Shown here: one piece after another, positions 1 through 9,049 of the stretch
Position numbering within the stretch: the stretch's first letter is position 1
Layout: the number at the start of each line of letters is the position of its first letter
Assembly (NCBI RefSeq): GCF_003443735.1
Contig: NZ_CP031969.1
Coordinates: 1,612,001 to 1,676,000, forward strand
Reading direction: 5' to 3'
DNA from: Streptomyces sp. CC0208
Lineage (GTDB): Bacteria; Actinomycetota; Actinomycetes; Streptomycetales; Streptomycetaceae
Length of the DNA stretch: 64,000 bases
Notes under the pieces: generated by a model
Databases searched by the model: none
What the model was told of the DNA's origin: nothing
The model's input: the letters and a program-made list of their open reading frames with translations, nothing else
Translations under genes and position numbers: made by a program

Positions 1-140
1 ACCTCCAGTCCAGGACCGTCCGCGCAGCGTAACCACATCGCCGGGGCCCCGACACCCCTCTTCGGGTCAGGTGTCATGCGAATGCCACACTTCGAACACC
101 GGTACGTAGGAGTCGTGTCGGCCCGCTAGCATGCGCGCAC

Positions 141-902
141 ATGACAGACGACGTGCGCAACATCGTCCTGGGTGTGGTGGCGGCAGGCATCAGCGCCGCG
201 CTCGGCTGGCTCGCCCGGACGTACCTGTGGAAGCGGAAACTCCGCCGCAAGCAGGCGTTCTTCGGACTGCCGGACAACTCCGAGTCGCTGCTGGTCGTGA
301 ACCGGGACGCGGGCAGCACCGAACTCGCGGTGCACCGTTACGACGTGTTCGCGCTGCTCGAACTCTCCGCCCTCATCAAGGACTGCGGCGCACACGCCGA
401 GGTGATCACCCAGGACGCGGCCCGGCAGGGCTTCGGGGAGCGCACGGAGTTCTGCGTCGGCGGCCCCACGTCGAACCGGCGCATGATGGCGCACATCGCC
501 GCCATGCTGCCCGGGGTGCTGGTGAAGGTCGATCCGTCGGAACCCGGCCCGATCCGCATGACGTACCAGATCGGCAGTGAGCTCTACCTCCTGGAGAAGG
601 GGGTGTCCGAGTACGTCCTGCTCGCCCGTCTCACCGCCGGACAGCCCGGGTTGACCAGGCCCGTCTTCCTGTTCTGCGGTCAGACCGCGATCACCAACCA
701 GGCCGCGACCCGCTACCTGGCCCGCAACCACGAGCGGCTGTACCGCAAGTACGGCGACAACTCCTTCGTCATCCTGCTGAAGGTGGTCAACTCACAGGCG
801 TACGGCCCCGATGTCGCCGAACTGGTCGCGGACGTGACGCGCGCGGCCCAGACACCGCTGCCGACGCCCGCGGCTCCACGCAACTCCCACCGCGCCTCCT
901 GA
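141..902 (+). CDS. membrane-anchored hypothetical protein
   Basis: I do not recognise a named family. The 253-residue product starts with a short polar stretch, then one hydrophobic segment (about residues 7-26) followed by a basic patch with WKRKLRRK, so it is probably held in the membrane by a single N-terminal helix with the rest in the cytoplasm. The body (about residues 45-230) looks like a compact soluble domain, and a proline-rich tail ends the protein. The ATG follows AT-richer upstream sequence without a strong Shine-Dalgarno. It reads as a single-gene unit, separated from the next gene by about 115 bases of repeat-rich promoter DNA. Function unknown. Confidence 0.7.
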   Translation: MTDDVRNIVLGVVAAGISAALGWLARTYLWKRKLRRKQAFFGLPDNSESLLVVNRDAGSTELAVHRYDVFALLELSALIKDCGAHAEVITQDAARQGFGERTEFCVGGPTSNRRMMAHIAAMLPGVLVKVDPSEPGPIRMTYQIGSELYLLEKGVSEYVLLARLTAGQPGLTRPVFLFCGQTAITNQAATRYLARNHERLYRKYGDNSFVILLKVVNSQAYGPDVAELVADVTRAAQTPLPTPAAPRNSHRAS

Positions 903-924
903 ATTGATTCACACCACAACAATC

Positions 925-964
925 GTTACTCCCACGTAACTTACCGACGGGTTACCTCTGGTAA
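925..964. promoter_or_regulatory. inverted repeats upstream of the secreted hydrolase
   Basis: Two short inverted repeats lie side by side: GTTAC-N6-GTAAC (925-940) and TTACC-TCT-GGTAA (952-964), about 55-95 bases before the GTG of the S15-type hydrolase. Their placement suggests a regulator binding site or a structured leader. No regulator is identified. Confidence 0.35.
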
Positions 965-1018
965 GGCGTCGAGGTTACCGTCTGGTCACTTTGCATTGAC
1001 ACGAGTAGGGAGTGACCC

Positions 1019-2584
1019 GTGGGACACCCTCGCAAGGCCCTGCGTACGACCACCGTGGGCGCCGTCTCCGCGACTCTGATCGCCGGTAGCGCCCTCGGAC
1101 TCGCCCCCACCGCCCAGGCGGCGGACGCCGTCCGCTTCGTAGACATCGCCGGTGACGGTGGCACCGTCCTCAAGGCGAACGTCATCACGCCCGCCGGCTC
1201 CGACGGCTCCCGGCGCTACCCGCTGCTCGTCCTGCCCACGAGCTGGGGCCTGCCCCAGGTCGAGTACCTCGCCCAGGCCCAGAAGCTCGCCAACTCCGGT
1301 TATGTCGTTGTCAGTTACAACGTCCGGGGCTTCTGGCAGTCGGGCGGGGAGATAGAAGTCGCGGGGCCGCCCGACACCGCCGACGCCTCCAAGGTCATCG
1401 ACTGGGCACTCGCCAACACCCCTGCGGACGCACAGCACATCGGCATGGCTGGCGTCTCGTACGGCGCCGGCATCAGCCTGCTCGCCGCCGCGCACGACAA
1501 GCGCGTCAAGGCCGTGGCCGCCCTCAGCGGCTGGGCCGACCTGATCGACTCGATCTACTCCGGCCGCACCCAGCACGTCCAGGCCGCCGCCCTGCTGGAC
1601 GGCGCGAGCCTGGTCACCGGCCGCCAGAGCGCCGAGATCCGGCAGATCTTCGACAACTTCTACGCGTCGAACCTGTCGAAGGAACAGGAGATGATCGACT
1701 GGGGGAAGAAACGTTCGGCCGCCACATACGTGGACCAACTGAACGAGAGCGGCGCGGCGGTCATGATGGCCAACGCGTGGGGCGACACGGTCTTCTCCCC
1801 CAACCAGTACGCGGACTTCTACGAGAAGCTGACCGGCCCGAAGAGACTGGAGCTGCGCCCCGGCGACCACGCCACGGCCGAGCTGACCGGCCTGTTCGGC
1901 CTTCCCAACGACGTGTGGACGGACACCGGGCGCTGGTTCGACCACTACCTCAAGGGCGCGGACAACGGCATCGACCGTGAGCAGCCGGTCCAGCTCAAGT
2001 CCCGTTCCGGGGGCGGCTACGAGGGGTACCCGGACTGGAAGTCGGTCGGCGCGACCCGTAAGAAGATCGCTCTCTCGGGCACCACCACGATCCACACCAA
2101 CGTGGACTCGGGCGCGGACGGCGGGATCGTCTTCCTGTCCAGCATCCTCGACCAGATCGCCCAGGCTCCCCCGGTCGCCTCGATCCCCCTGCTCCCCCGC
2201 CGCTGGGCCGCCGTATGGCAGTCGGAGAAGTACCCGACCGCCCAACAGGTACGCGGCACCGCGAAGTTGCACACCACGCTCACCCCCACCAAGGAGAGCG
2301 GCACCCTCGTCGCCTACCTGTACGACGTGGGGCCGCTCGGCCTCGGCAAGCTGGTCTCCAACGCGCCGTACACCTTCCACGGGCAGGCGCCCGGCAAGCC
2401 GTTCGGCGTCGACCTGGAGCTGTTCTCCACGGCCTACGACGTCCCGGCAGGGCACCGTCTGGCCCTGGTGGTCGACACGGTCGACCCGCTCTACATCGAG
2501 CACAACCCGTCCGGCGCTCAGCTGACCTTCTCCTCACCGGCGAACGACCCGTCGTACGTGTCGTTTCCGCTGCGCGAGCAGTGA
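1019..2584 (+). CDS. secreted S15/CocE-type alpha/beta hydrolase
   Basis: Predicted secreted hydrolase of the X-Pro dipeptidyl-peptidase S15 / CocE-NonD superfamily, 521 residues. A signal peptide is clear: basic N-terminus, hydrophobic core and an AQA cleavage site near residue 34. The nucleophile elbow is GVSYG with Ser near residue 147, and a downstream GDHATAE segment fits the catalytic His. The C-terminal third (about 330-520) matches the beta-rich X-Pro/CocE C-terminal domain. Family members cleave proline-containing peptides or esters; the substrate here cannot be told. The start is GTG, placed after a GGGAG. It converges on the gluA unit, with a strong hairpin between them. Confidence 0.85.
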   Translation: MGHPRKALRTTTVGAVSATLIAGSALGLAPTAQAADAVRFVDIAGDGGTVLKANVITPAGSDGSRRYPLLVLPTSWGLPQVEYLAQAQKLANSGYVVVSYNVRGFWQSGGEIEVAGPPDTADASKVIDWALANTPADAQHIGMAGVSYGAGISLLAAAHDKRVKAVAALSGWADLIDSIYSGRTQHVQAAALLDGASLVTGRQSAEIRQIFDNFYASNLSKEQEMIDWGKKRSAATYVDQLNESGAAVMMANAWGDTVFSPNQYADFYEKLTGPKRLELRPGDHATAELTGLFGLPNDVWTDTGRWFDHYLKGADNGIDREQPVQLKSRSGGGYEGYPDWKSVGATRKKIALSGTTTIHTNVDSGADGGIVFLSSILDQIAQAPPVASIPLLPRRWAAVWQSEKYPTAQQVRGTAKLHTTLTPTKESGTLVAYLYDVGPLGLGKLVSNAPYTFHGQAPGKPFGVDLELFSTAYDVPAGHRLALVVDTVDPLYIEHNPSGAQLTFSSPANDPSYVSFPLREQ

Positions 2585-2625
2585 TCTCCGGCCGGCGCCG
2601 GGCGGGTAGGGCTCTGTGACTGCTG

Positions 2626-2653
2626 CCCCCTACGGCTGACAGACCGTGGGGGG
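2626..2653. terminator. hairpin between convergent genes
   Basis: CCCCCTACGG (2626-2635) pairs with CCGTGGGGGG (2644-2653) across an 8-base loop. An outer CTGCTGCC/GGCAGCAG repeat (2620-2671) encloses it. It lies between the hydrolase and gluA, so it probably terminates transcription from one or both sides. Confidence 0.6.
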
Positions 2654-2740
2654 ACCCCCGCCAGGCAGCAGCGTCCCTGGAGGCTCGGTCGCCGTCACCG
2701 TGGGGGTGAGCGGACCATCGTAGTCGAGGCTCGAAGACAT
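2630..2740 (-). CDS. possible 36-residue ORF after gluA
   Basis: The ATG lies 15 bases after the gluA stop and has a strong GGGAGG Shine-Dalgarno 8 bases upstream, which is the place where the next gene of a glutamate-transport operon would begin. The frame closes after 36 codons inside the terminator hairpin, and the predicted peptide (starting MSSSLDYDG) has no lipobox and no likeness to a GluB binding protein. It may be a remnant start of a lost downstream gene or chance. Low confidence. Confidence 0.25.
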   Translation of the reverse strand: MSSSLDYDGPLTPTVTATEPPGTLLPGGGPPTVCQP

Positions 2741-2754
2741 GGCCGTCGCCTCCC

Positions 2755-3501
<747 letters not shown>

Positions 3502-3627
3502 GCCCAGCCCTACTCACTCTCAGCTGTGTCGTGGTTGCCGCAACTTATCGAGGCAAGATCGCACTTGAGGAACGACACGCACTTTTCGGTCATTAGCCGT
3601 ATTTACGCCGCGCTTACGGCCATGGGT

Positions 3628-4035
3628 TCACTCCTCGGCGACCTCCGCGTAGAGCTGGGACAACTCGGGCACCCCGCTCGCGGCCCACTCGTGACCGGAG
3701 GCCACGACGTCGAACTCACGCCCCGATTGCAGCCGGATCACGGGCTGGCCGTCCGAGCGCAGATCCCAGGCCGCCCCGGGGACGGTCCGCACGATGACCG
3801 TGCCCAGATAGAGCCCGGCGTCGTTGCCGAGCCAGAGCAGGATCTCCTCGTCGTCCCGCCAACCCGGCACCAGCTGGTCGAGCGCCTCCAAGGAAGCTGC
3901 CGTGTCGTCCAGTTGGACACCCGAACGGGAGGCGTGGGAGCGCAGAAGCTCGCACTCGGAGAGGAGTTCGGCGATGCCCTCGGGGTCGCGGGTCCCCGGT
4001 TTCTCACTCCAGCCGCCCAGAAAAGGGATCTTCAT
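3628..4035 (-). CDS. small conserved Streptomyces protein (DUF6278-like)
   Basis: A 135-residue soluble protein with no signal peptide or membrane segment. It resembles conserved Streptomyces proteins that I recall under DUF6278; that assignment is from memory. The central LLWLGNDAGLYLGTVIV and C-terminal EFDVVASGHEW segments look like a compact alpha/beta fold. It is transcribed on its own between gluA and xthA. Function unknown. Confidence 0.65.
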   Translation of the reverse strand: MKIPFLGGWSEKPGTRDPEGIAELLSECELLRSHASRSGVQLDDTAASLEALDQLVPGWRDDEEILLWLGNDAGLYLGTVIVRTVPGAAWDLRSDGQPVIRLQSGREFDVVASGHEWAASGVPELSQLYAEVAEE

Positions 4036-4111
4036 ACACCCAGCGTGTCACTCACCCGGCCCTGTGCACCACAGGCGCGCGGGCTGTCGTTTCCACCGTG
4101 CCGGGTGGAGC

Positions 4112-4171
4112 GAGGCCCAGACGTCCACGTCGTGGTCCAGGCGTCCGGATCGTGGTCTAGACGTCCAGGTC
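4112..4171 (-). repeat. three tandem 20-bp units at the xthA 3' end
   Basis: Units at 4152-4171, 4132-4151 and 4112-4131 share the pattern GAyswGGACGyCTrGaCCaC when read on the minus strand. The first unit holds the last codons and the TAG stop of xthA; the other two lie just beyond. It looks like local slippage or duplication of the gene's end. Confidence 0.6.
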
Positions 4172-4936
4172 GACGACGACCGGCGCGTGGTCGGAGGCGC
4201 CCTTGCCCTTGCGCTCCTCACGGTCGACGTAGGCGTCGGTGACGGCCTTCGCGAAGGATTCGTTGCCGTACACGAGGTCGATGCGCATGCCGCGGTTCTT
4301 GGGGAAGCAGAGCTGGCGGTAGTCCCAGTACGTGAACGGGTGGTCGTACTTGAGGGGCCGCGGGACCACGTCCGACAGGCCCGCCTCGCGCAGGGAGGCG
4401 AGAGCGGCGCGCTCGGCCGGGGTGACGTGGGTGAGGCCCTCGAAGGCGGCCACGTCGTAGACGTCGTCGTCCGTCGGCGCCACGTTGTAGTCGCCCAGGA
4501 CCGCGAAGGGCCGGCTGCCCGCGGCGTCACCGGCGACAGCGGCCTTGAGGGCCTCGAACCACTGGAGCTTGTAGGCGTAGTGCGGGTGGTCGACCTCGCG
4601 GCCGTTCGGCACGTAGACCGACCACACACGGGCCGGGCCGCAGGTCGCGGAGATGGCGCGGGGCTCCGGGGCGCCGTCGTAGCCGGGGTCGCCGGGCAGG
4701 CCCTTGACCACGTCGTCGAGGCCTACCCGGGAGATCACCGCCACGCCGTTCCACCGCCCCGTCGCGTGGACCGCCGCCTCGTAGCCCGCCTCGCGCAGCT
4801 GGTCGAACGGGAACTGCGCCTCGGCGACCTTGGCCTCCTGGAGGCACAGCACATCGGTGCCGGTGCTCTCCAGCCAGGCCAGCAGCCTCGGGAGACGAGC
4901 GGTGATCGAGTTGACGTTCCAGGTCGCGATGCGCAT
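4157..4936 (-). CDS. xthA: exodeoxyribonuclease III
   Basis: Exonuclease III / AP endonuclease of the EEP superfamily, 259 residues, full length. It incises at abasic sites and trims 3' ends in base excision repair. Visible signature residues are the N-terminal TWNVNS, the metal-binding Glu in LQEAK, the catalytic DYNVAP loop, and the C-terminal SDHAPV with the catalytic His. The start ATG gives the usual MRIATWNVNS beginning. The metallo-beta-lactamase-fold gene ends about 30 bases upstream on the same strand, so the two may be co-transcribed. Confidence 0.95.
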   Translation of the reverse strand: MRIATWNVNSITARLPRLLAWLESTGTDVLCLQEAKVAEAQFPFDQLREAGYEAAVHATGRWNGVAVISRVGLDDVVKGLPGDPGYDGAPEPRAISATCGPARVWSVYVPNGREVDHPHYAYKLQWFEALKAAVAGDAAGSRPFAVLGDYNVAPTDDDVYDVAAFEGLTHVTPAERAALASLREAGLSDVVPRPLKYDHPFTYWDYRQLCFPKNRGMRIDLVYGNESFAKAVTDAYVDREERKGKGASDHAPVVVDLDV

Positions 4937-4966
4937 GCCTCACAACCTACCGGGCGGCACTGACAC

Positions 4967-5602
4967 TCACAGAGCCGTGCTCTCCCCCGGCTTCAGCCGC
5001 AGGTGCTCCGCGCCGCCGAGGGCACCGATCTGGTTGTCGTAGATCGGGCGGGCGAGGTCGGTGAGGAGGGCGTCGTGGATGTCGTAGGCGCGCTGGGGCT
5101 TGACCTCACGGACGTAGTCGATGACCTCGGAGATCTTGCTCCAGGGGGCCATGACGGGGAGCATCAGCGTCTCGACGGTCTGGTCGGGGACGGTGAGGGC
5201 GTCGCCGGGGTGGAAGACCTTGCCGCCGTCGACGAGATAGCCGACGTTGGTGATGCGCGGGATGTCCGGGTGGATCACGGCGTGCAGTTCGCCGTGGACC
5301 TGGACGTCGAAGCCGGCGGCGGTGAAGGTGTCGCCGTGGCCGACGGTGTGCACACGGCCGGGGAAGGCGGCCGAGATCTTCTCGGCGACCGACCTCAGGG
5401 TCCAGATCTCGGCGGCCGGGTTGGCGTCCAGAGCGGTCCGCAGCCGCTCCTCGTTGAAGTGGTCGAGGTGTTCGTGTGTGACGAGGATCGCGTCCGCGCC
5501 GAGGGCGGCGTCCTCCTCACTGAACGTCCCGGGGTCGAGGACGAGCATCTGCCCGTCCTTCTCCAGACGGACACAGGCGTGCGACATCTTCGTGAGCTTC
5601 AT
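4967..5602 (-). CDS. MBL-fold metallo-hydrolase
   Basis: Predicted metal-dependent hydrolase of the metallo-beta-lactamase fold (UlaG-like branch), 211 residues, cytoplasmic. The zinc-binding HxHxDH motif is present as HEHLDH (about residues 42-47), with further candidate ligands in HGELHAVIH and HPGDAL. The substrate is unknown. It sits between pcaDC and xthA on the minus strand with gaps of about 30 bases either side, so the three may share a transcript. Confidence 0.85.
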   Translation of the reverse strand: MKLTKMSHACVRLEKDGQMLVLDPGTFSEEDAALGADAILVTHEHLDHFNEERLRTALDANPAAEIWTLRSVAEKISAAFPGRVHTVGHGDTFTAAGFDVQVHGELHAVIHPDIPRITNVGYLVDGGKVFHPGDALTVPDQTVETLMLPVMAPWSKISEVIDYVREVKPQRAYDIHDALLTDLARPIYDNQIGALGGAEHLRLKPGESTAL

Positions 5603-5635
5603 GGGTCCATCCTGCCCCTGGGCGAAGTGCCCGGC

Positions 5636-6949
5636 TCACTCGGTGGGGGTGGTCTCCTCGCGGATGACCTGCTGGGCCACCTTGAAGGCGCTGTTGGCCG
5701 CCGGGACCCCGCAGTAGACGGCCGCCTGGAGCAGCACCTCCTTGATCTCGGAGGGGGTCAGGCCGTTGCGCAGGGCGGCCCGGGTGTGCGAGGCGAGCTC
5801 GTCCAGGTGTCCGCCCGCGACCAGCGCGGTCAGGGTGGCGACGCTGCGGGAACGGCGGTCGAGCCCCGGCCGGTCCCAGATCTCGCCCCAGGCGTAGCGG
5901 GTGAGGAGCTCTTGGAAGTCGGCCGAGAAGTCGTCGGCCTGCGCCAGTACCCGGTCGACGTGCGCGTCGCCGAGCACCTCGCGGCGCACCTTGATGCCGG
6001 TGTCGTACGGATCGGCGCGGCCGGCCGACTGGGGGGCCGGGGCGGCCGGCGCGATCTCGGCGATGGGCACCGGGTGCGGGGGCGCGACGTGCGGCGGCGC
6101 GGGCGTGAGGACCGGGTTGACCGGGGCGCCGGGGATCGCGGTCTGGCCGGTACTGGAGTCGAAGGCGGGCTGCCAGGCGGTGGAGAAGTGTCTGACGAGC
6201 AGGTCGGTGACGGCGGCGGGCTGCTCGACCGGCACCAGGTGGGAGGCGCCCGGTACGACGGCGAGCCGGGCGTCCGGGATGCCCGCGACCAGGGTGCGGG
6301 CCTCGGCGGGGCCGGTGACCTGGTCGTCGGAGCCGACGAGGACCAGGGTCGGCACCCCGACGCTCGCGAGGTCGGCCCGCACGTCGAACGCGGCGAGCGC
6401 CTCGCAGGCCGCGATGTAGCAGCCGGGGTCGGTGGTGCGCACCATCTGCACGGCCCACTCGGTGATCGCGGGCTGGGCTGCGGCGAACCCGGAGGTGAAC
6501 CAGCGGTCGGGCGAGGTACGGGCGATGGGATCGAGCCCGTTCGTCCGTACGATCACCCCGCGCTGGCGGAACTCGTCGGCCGTGCCGAAGCGGGGCGAGG
6601 CGGCGATCAGCGCGAGCGAGGCGAGCCGCTCCGGGTGGCGCAGCGCCAGCTCCATGCCGACCGCGCCGCCGAGCGCGCAGCCCGCGTAGCCGAAGCGCTG
6701 CACCCCGAACCGGTCGAGCGTGGCGAGCAGCCGGTCGGTGAGGTCGCCGACCGAACCCGCCGGGTAGGCGGGCGCGCCGCCGTGCCCCGGCAGGTCGAAC
6801 CGGAAGACGCGCCACTGCTTGATCAGTTCGGGGACCTGGCGGTCCCACATGTGCCAGGTGGTACCCAGTGAGGGACCGAGGATCAGGACCGGGGCGTCTT
6901 CTGGTCCGTCAAAGCGGTATTGCAGAGTTTCGACGTTCTTTTGACTCAC
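5636..6949 (-). CDS. pcaDC: fused 3-oxoadipate enol-lactonase / 4-carboxymuconolactone decarboxylase
   Basis: A 437-residue fusion serving two consecutive steps of the protocatechuate branch of the beta-ketoadipate pathway (PcaL type). The N-terminal alpha/beta hydrolase (about 1-260) has GPSLGTTWHMW, acid loop VGSDDQ and His in GASHLVP. The C-terminal part (about 315-437) is a carboxymuconolactone decarboxylase domain. The nucleophile elbow reads GCALGG, with Ala where Ser is expected. The start is GTG at 6949, in a GTGA overlap with the stop of the integrase remnant. The first ten codons come from the integrated element and replace the original 5' end, which survives at 24906-25013. Expression may now depend on the element's promoter. 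No other pca genes are nearby. Confidence 0.88.
   Translation of the reverse strand: MSQKNVETLQYRFDGPEDAPVLILGPSLGTTWHMWDRQVPELIKQWRVFRFDLPGHGGAPAYPAGSVGDLTDRLLATLDRFGVQRFGYAGCALGGAVGMELALRHPERLASLALIAASPRFGTADEFRQRGVIVRTNGLDPIARTSPDRWFTSGFAAAQPAITEWAVQMVRTTDPGCYIAACEALAAFDVRADLASVGVPTLVLVGSDDQVTGPAEARTLVAGIPDARLAVVPGASHLVPVEQPAAVTDLLVRHFSTAWQPAFDSSTGQTAIPGAPVNPVLTPAPPHVAPPHPVPIAEIAPAAPAPQSAGRADPYDTGIKVRREVLGDAHVDRVLAQADDFSADFQELLTRYAWGEIWDRPGLDRRSRSVATLTALVAGGHLDELASHTRAALRNGLTPSEIKEVLLQAAVYCGVPAANSAFKVAQQVIREETTPTE
6847..6917. repeat. attL: left copy of the 71-bp direct repeat
   Basis: These 71 bases are identical to 24911-24981 and lie inside the 5' part of pcaDC (about codons 11-34). Identity stops abruptly on the gene-body side (c versus g) and becomes patchy on the other. 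I interpret this as the left attachment junction of the 18-kb element. Confidence 0.9.
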
Positions 6950-8219
6950 CCGCCCACGCTCCCATATCTCACATTCTCGTCGTGAGCGGGGGCAGAACCG
7001 CTGGCCAATCCTCCCCACGTGTCCGCCGCCGGGCGCAAATCCTCCACATCGGGCTTCACATACCAGCGGTGCGTCGTCTCCACCTTGGTGTGCCCCGCCC
7101 ACAGACTCGCCGCAGAGCGTTCTCATGCATGACCTTGTACGCCCGTTCCCGCAGCTGCCGTCCGTTGAGCGCCCCGCCGAGTTCGTCCACAGCGACGTAC
7201 CCGCTGGCTTCGTACCGCTCCCCGGCCGCCCGCCTCTCAGACATCTGCACGGCAACGAATCGCGTCAGTGCCCCTCTGACCAGATCGGGCAAAGGGAGCT
7301 CCCGCTCCCCGGCAAGTGACTTCGTGTCCTTCTCCACCACAATCTTGTTCCCCATCAGCGTCCGGGTGTTGGCGATGGTCAGCATGGCCCGTTCCAGGTC
7401 GACGTCGGCCCAGCGCATGCCGCAGATCTCCGCCGGCCTGAGACCCATCAGCGACAAGAGGAACGGGGCGCAGAGCCGGTCGTCCTCGATTGCTCCCACG
7501 AAGGCATGGACCTCGTCGACATTCCACGGCGGCACCAGCGCCCTGGTCCTGCGCTCCGCCTTGCGTACCTTCCGAGGGATCGTCACTTCCTGGGCGACGT
7601 TCACCTCGACCAACCGCCGCTTCACCGCTCGGTTGAGTGCCTCCTGCAGCCGCGCCAGGGACATCTCGACCGATATCACGCTCAGGCCCGTGCCCACCTT
7701 GCCACCGCGGGTCCGCCCTCCCCGAAGCGCCCACTGCATCCACGCCTCGATGTGGTCCTCGGTGAGTTCTTGAAGCCGGATCTGCCCGAGCTGCCCCCTG
7801 ACACGGTCCAGGGTCAGCGTGTAGCTGTATACGGTGCTCTCTTCCAGGTCTTCCGACTTCCAGGCGAGCCACTGATCGAGCCACTCGTTCACCGTGACCT
7901 CATGGGCCGGCACCAACGCCGCGTCATAGCGACGGTTCGTGATACGCGCGTACTCGGCCTTCGCCTCGCGCAGCGTGCCGAAGGCCCGAGTCACCTGCTT
8001 GCGCTTCCCCGTGACGGGGTCGGCCCCCACATCGACCACGAACCGGTACCGGACCTCCCCCTTCGCATTCGGCGGGCTTCTTAATCGGAACGGTGGTGCA
8101 CACACTCCACGCCTGAGGCGCCGCTGCGTGTCAGCAACGGCGCCGCGGCCATCAGGGCTGTTCCCACCGCTACGCATGGCCAGATGCAAAGCAGCACCGA
8201 ACACTTCAAGGGTCTGCAC
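6946..8219 (-). pseudogene. tyrosine recombinase/integrase, internally deleted
   Basis: Phage-type integrase of the actinobacterial kind. Recognisable parts are the AP2-like N-terminal arm (GKRKQVTRAFGTLREAKAEY), the SAM-like core-binding domain, and the catalytic domain with the first active-site Arg in LMGLRPAEICGMRW. The reading frame then ends early at 7056. In another frame the sequence resumes with WAGHTKVETTHRWYVKP, which contains the GH box and the catalytic Tyr, and runs to a TGA at 6946. The segment holding the second Arg box, normally about 20 residues between the two parts, is missing. The N-terminus before PPNAKGEVRYRF also looks unnatural. The enzyme should be inactive. The tail's stop overlaps the pcaDC start (GTGA). 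Confidence 0.85.
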
Positions 8220-8394
8220 GATCCCCGGTTTCGGTAACCGGGGACCACCTGCTATGTATCGCCCAGCACAACGACAACCCGCCCCTCACTCCCTGCTTCC
8301 GCCTCAGACAGGAGGCCAGGGTCGAAGGGCGAGGATCACACGGACCGCGGAGGCCACCGCCGCGGCAAGAGAGGTATCTCGTGAATAGAGGCGG

Positions 8395-8520
8395 CCGAAG
8401 TGGCCGCCGGGCAGTGGCGGGTCCTTGGGCAGTTACGCCTGGGCCGCAACCGTGACGCCCTCCGTTACACCGATGTCGATGCAGTCAAGCACTCTCTTCT
8501 GCTGGGCGGCCGTCACCACG
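8395..8520 (-). pseudogene. aldehyde dehydrogenase fragment
   Basis: On the minus strand a short frame reads VVTAAQQKRVLDCIDIGVTE, then EGVTVAAQA, a TAA stop, and in the same frame LPKDPPLPGGHF. This matches the small-molecule aldehyde dehydrogenase segment just before the catalytic C-terminal third. No other part of the family is recognisable on either side. It is a decayed fragment inside the element, with one in-frame stop. Confidence 0.5.
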
Positions 8521-9049
8521 ACCCCCCAGCGCCGCTGATCGTTGGTGTCGACAGCTCAATGCATGCGACCGCGGACTGCTCCTTCGGCGAGGCAGAACCG
8601 CCAGAACGGCTAGCCGGGCGTGGATCCGTCCCGCCCCAGAATGAAGTCGCTGCCCACAGTCTGCCTTCTCGGAGGATGTACGCGTGTATGGCGGAGAGCA
8701 ACAAACAGGCACGCGGTTCAATGCGCAACTGGAAGAATCGGTAGTGAGTTCACGGCGTGGCCGCCTTGCTCTTCGTTTGCGCGGTGCGGCTGGGACGCCG
8801 GGGCCGCGGCGTTGGATCGTGCGGGGTGTCTTTGGTCCAGAACGGAACGTGCTGTTGGCCCTCCACCGCTTCGCGGTGCGCCTTCAGTACGGCGTCAAAA
8901 TCGACAGCCCACACAGAAAACCTCGGTCCCCACGAAACCAACCAGGTCGTGGGGACCGACGTCACACAGGGTACCGAGTAGGCCAACAGCGTCGCTAGCG
9001 GACGGCCCTTGCCCGCGTGCCGCCGAAGAGCTGATCCACCTTGAAGCTG
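8521..9049. other. gene-poor stretch of the element
   Basis: No convincing gene. The best frame (8750-8986, minus, TTG start) encodes 78 residues including TTWLVSWGPRFSVWAVDF and a proline/lysine-rich tail. It looks protein-like but matches nothing I recognise, and could be the C-terminal remnant of a larger protein. It follows the Imm1 gene on the same strand. Confidence 0.4.

Noticed and set aside
986..2503. A 505-codon open frame opposite the secreted hydrolase.
   Set aside because: It is a shadow of a high-GC gene: no family-like sequence, no ribosome site, and biased Val/Gly/Asp content.
4151..4162. A DasR-type site (TGGTCTAGAC) near xthA.
   Set aside because: It lies at the stop codon of xthA within a 20-base tandem repeat, lacks the outer bases of the consensus and has no promoter next to it.
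6847..6917. A tRNA gene as the integration site.
   Set aside because: The repeat is coding sequence of pcaDC; no tRNA-like cloverleaf or CCA end is present.
8750..8986. A second immunity or orphan toxin-tip gene after Imm1.
   Set aside because: The 78-codon frame has some protein-like sequence but no recognised family and no ribosome site; left as unassigned.
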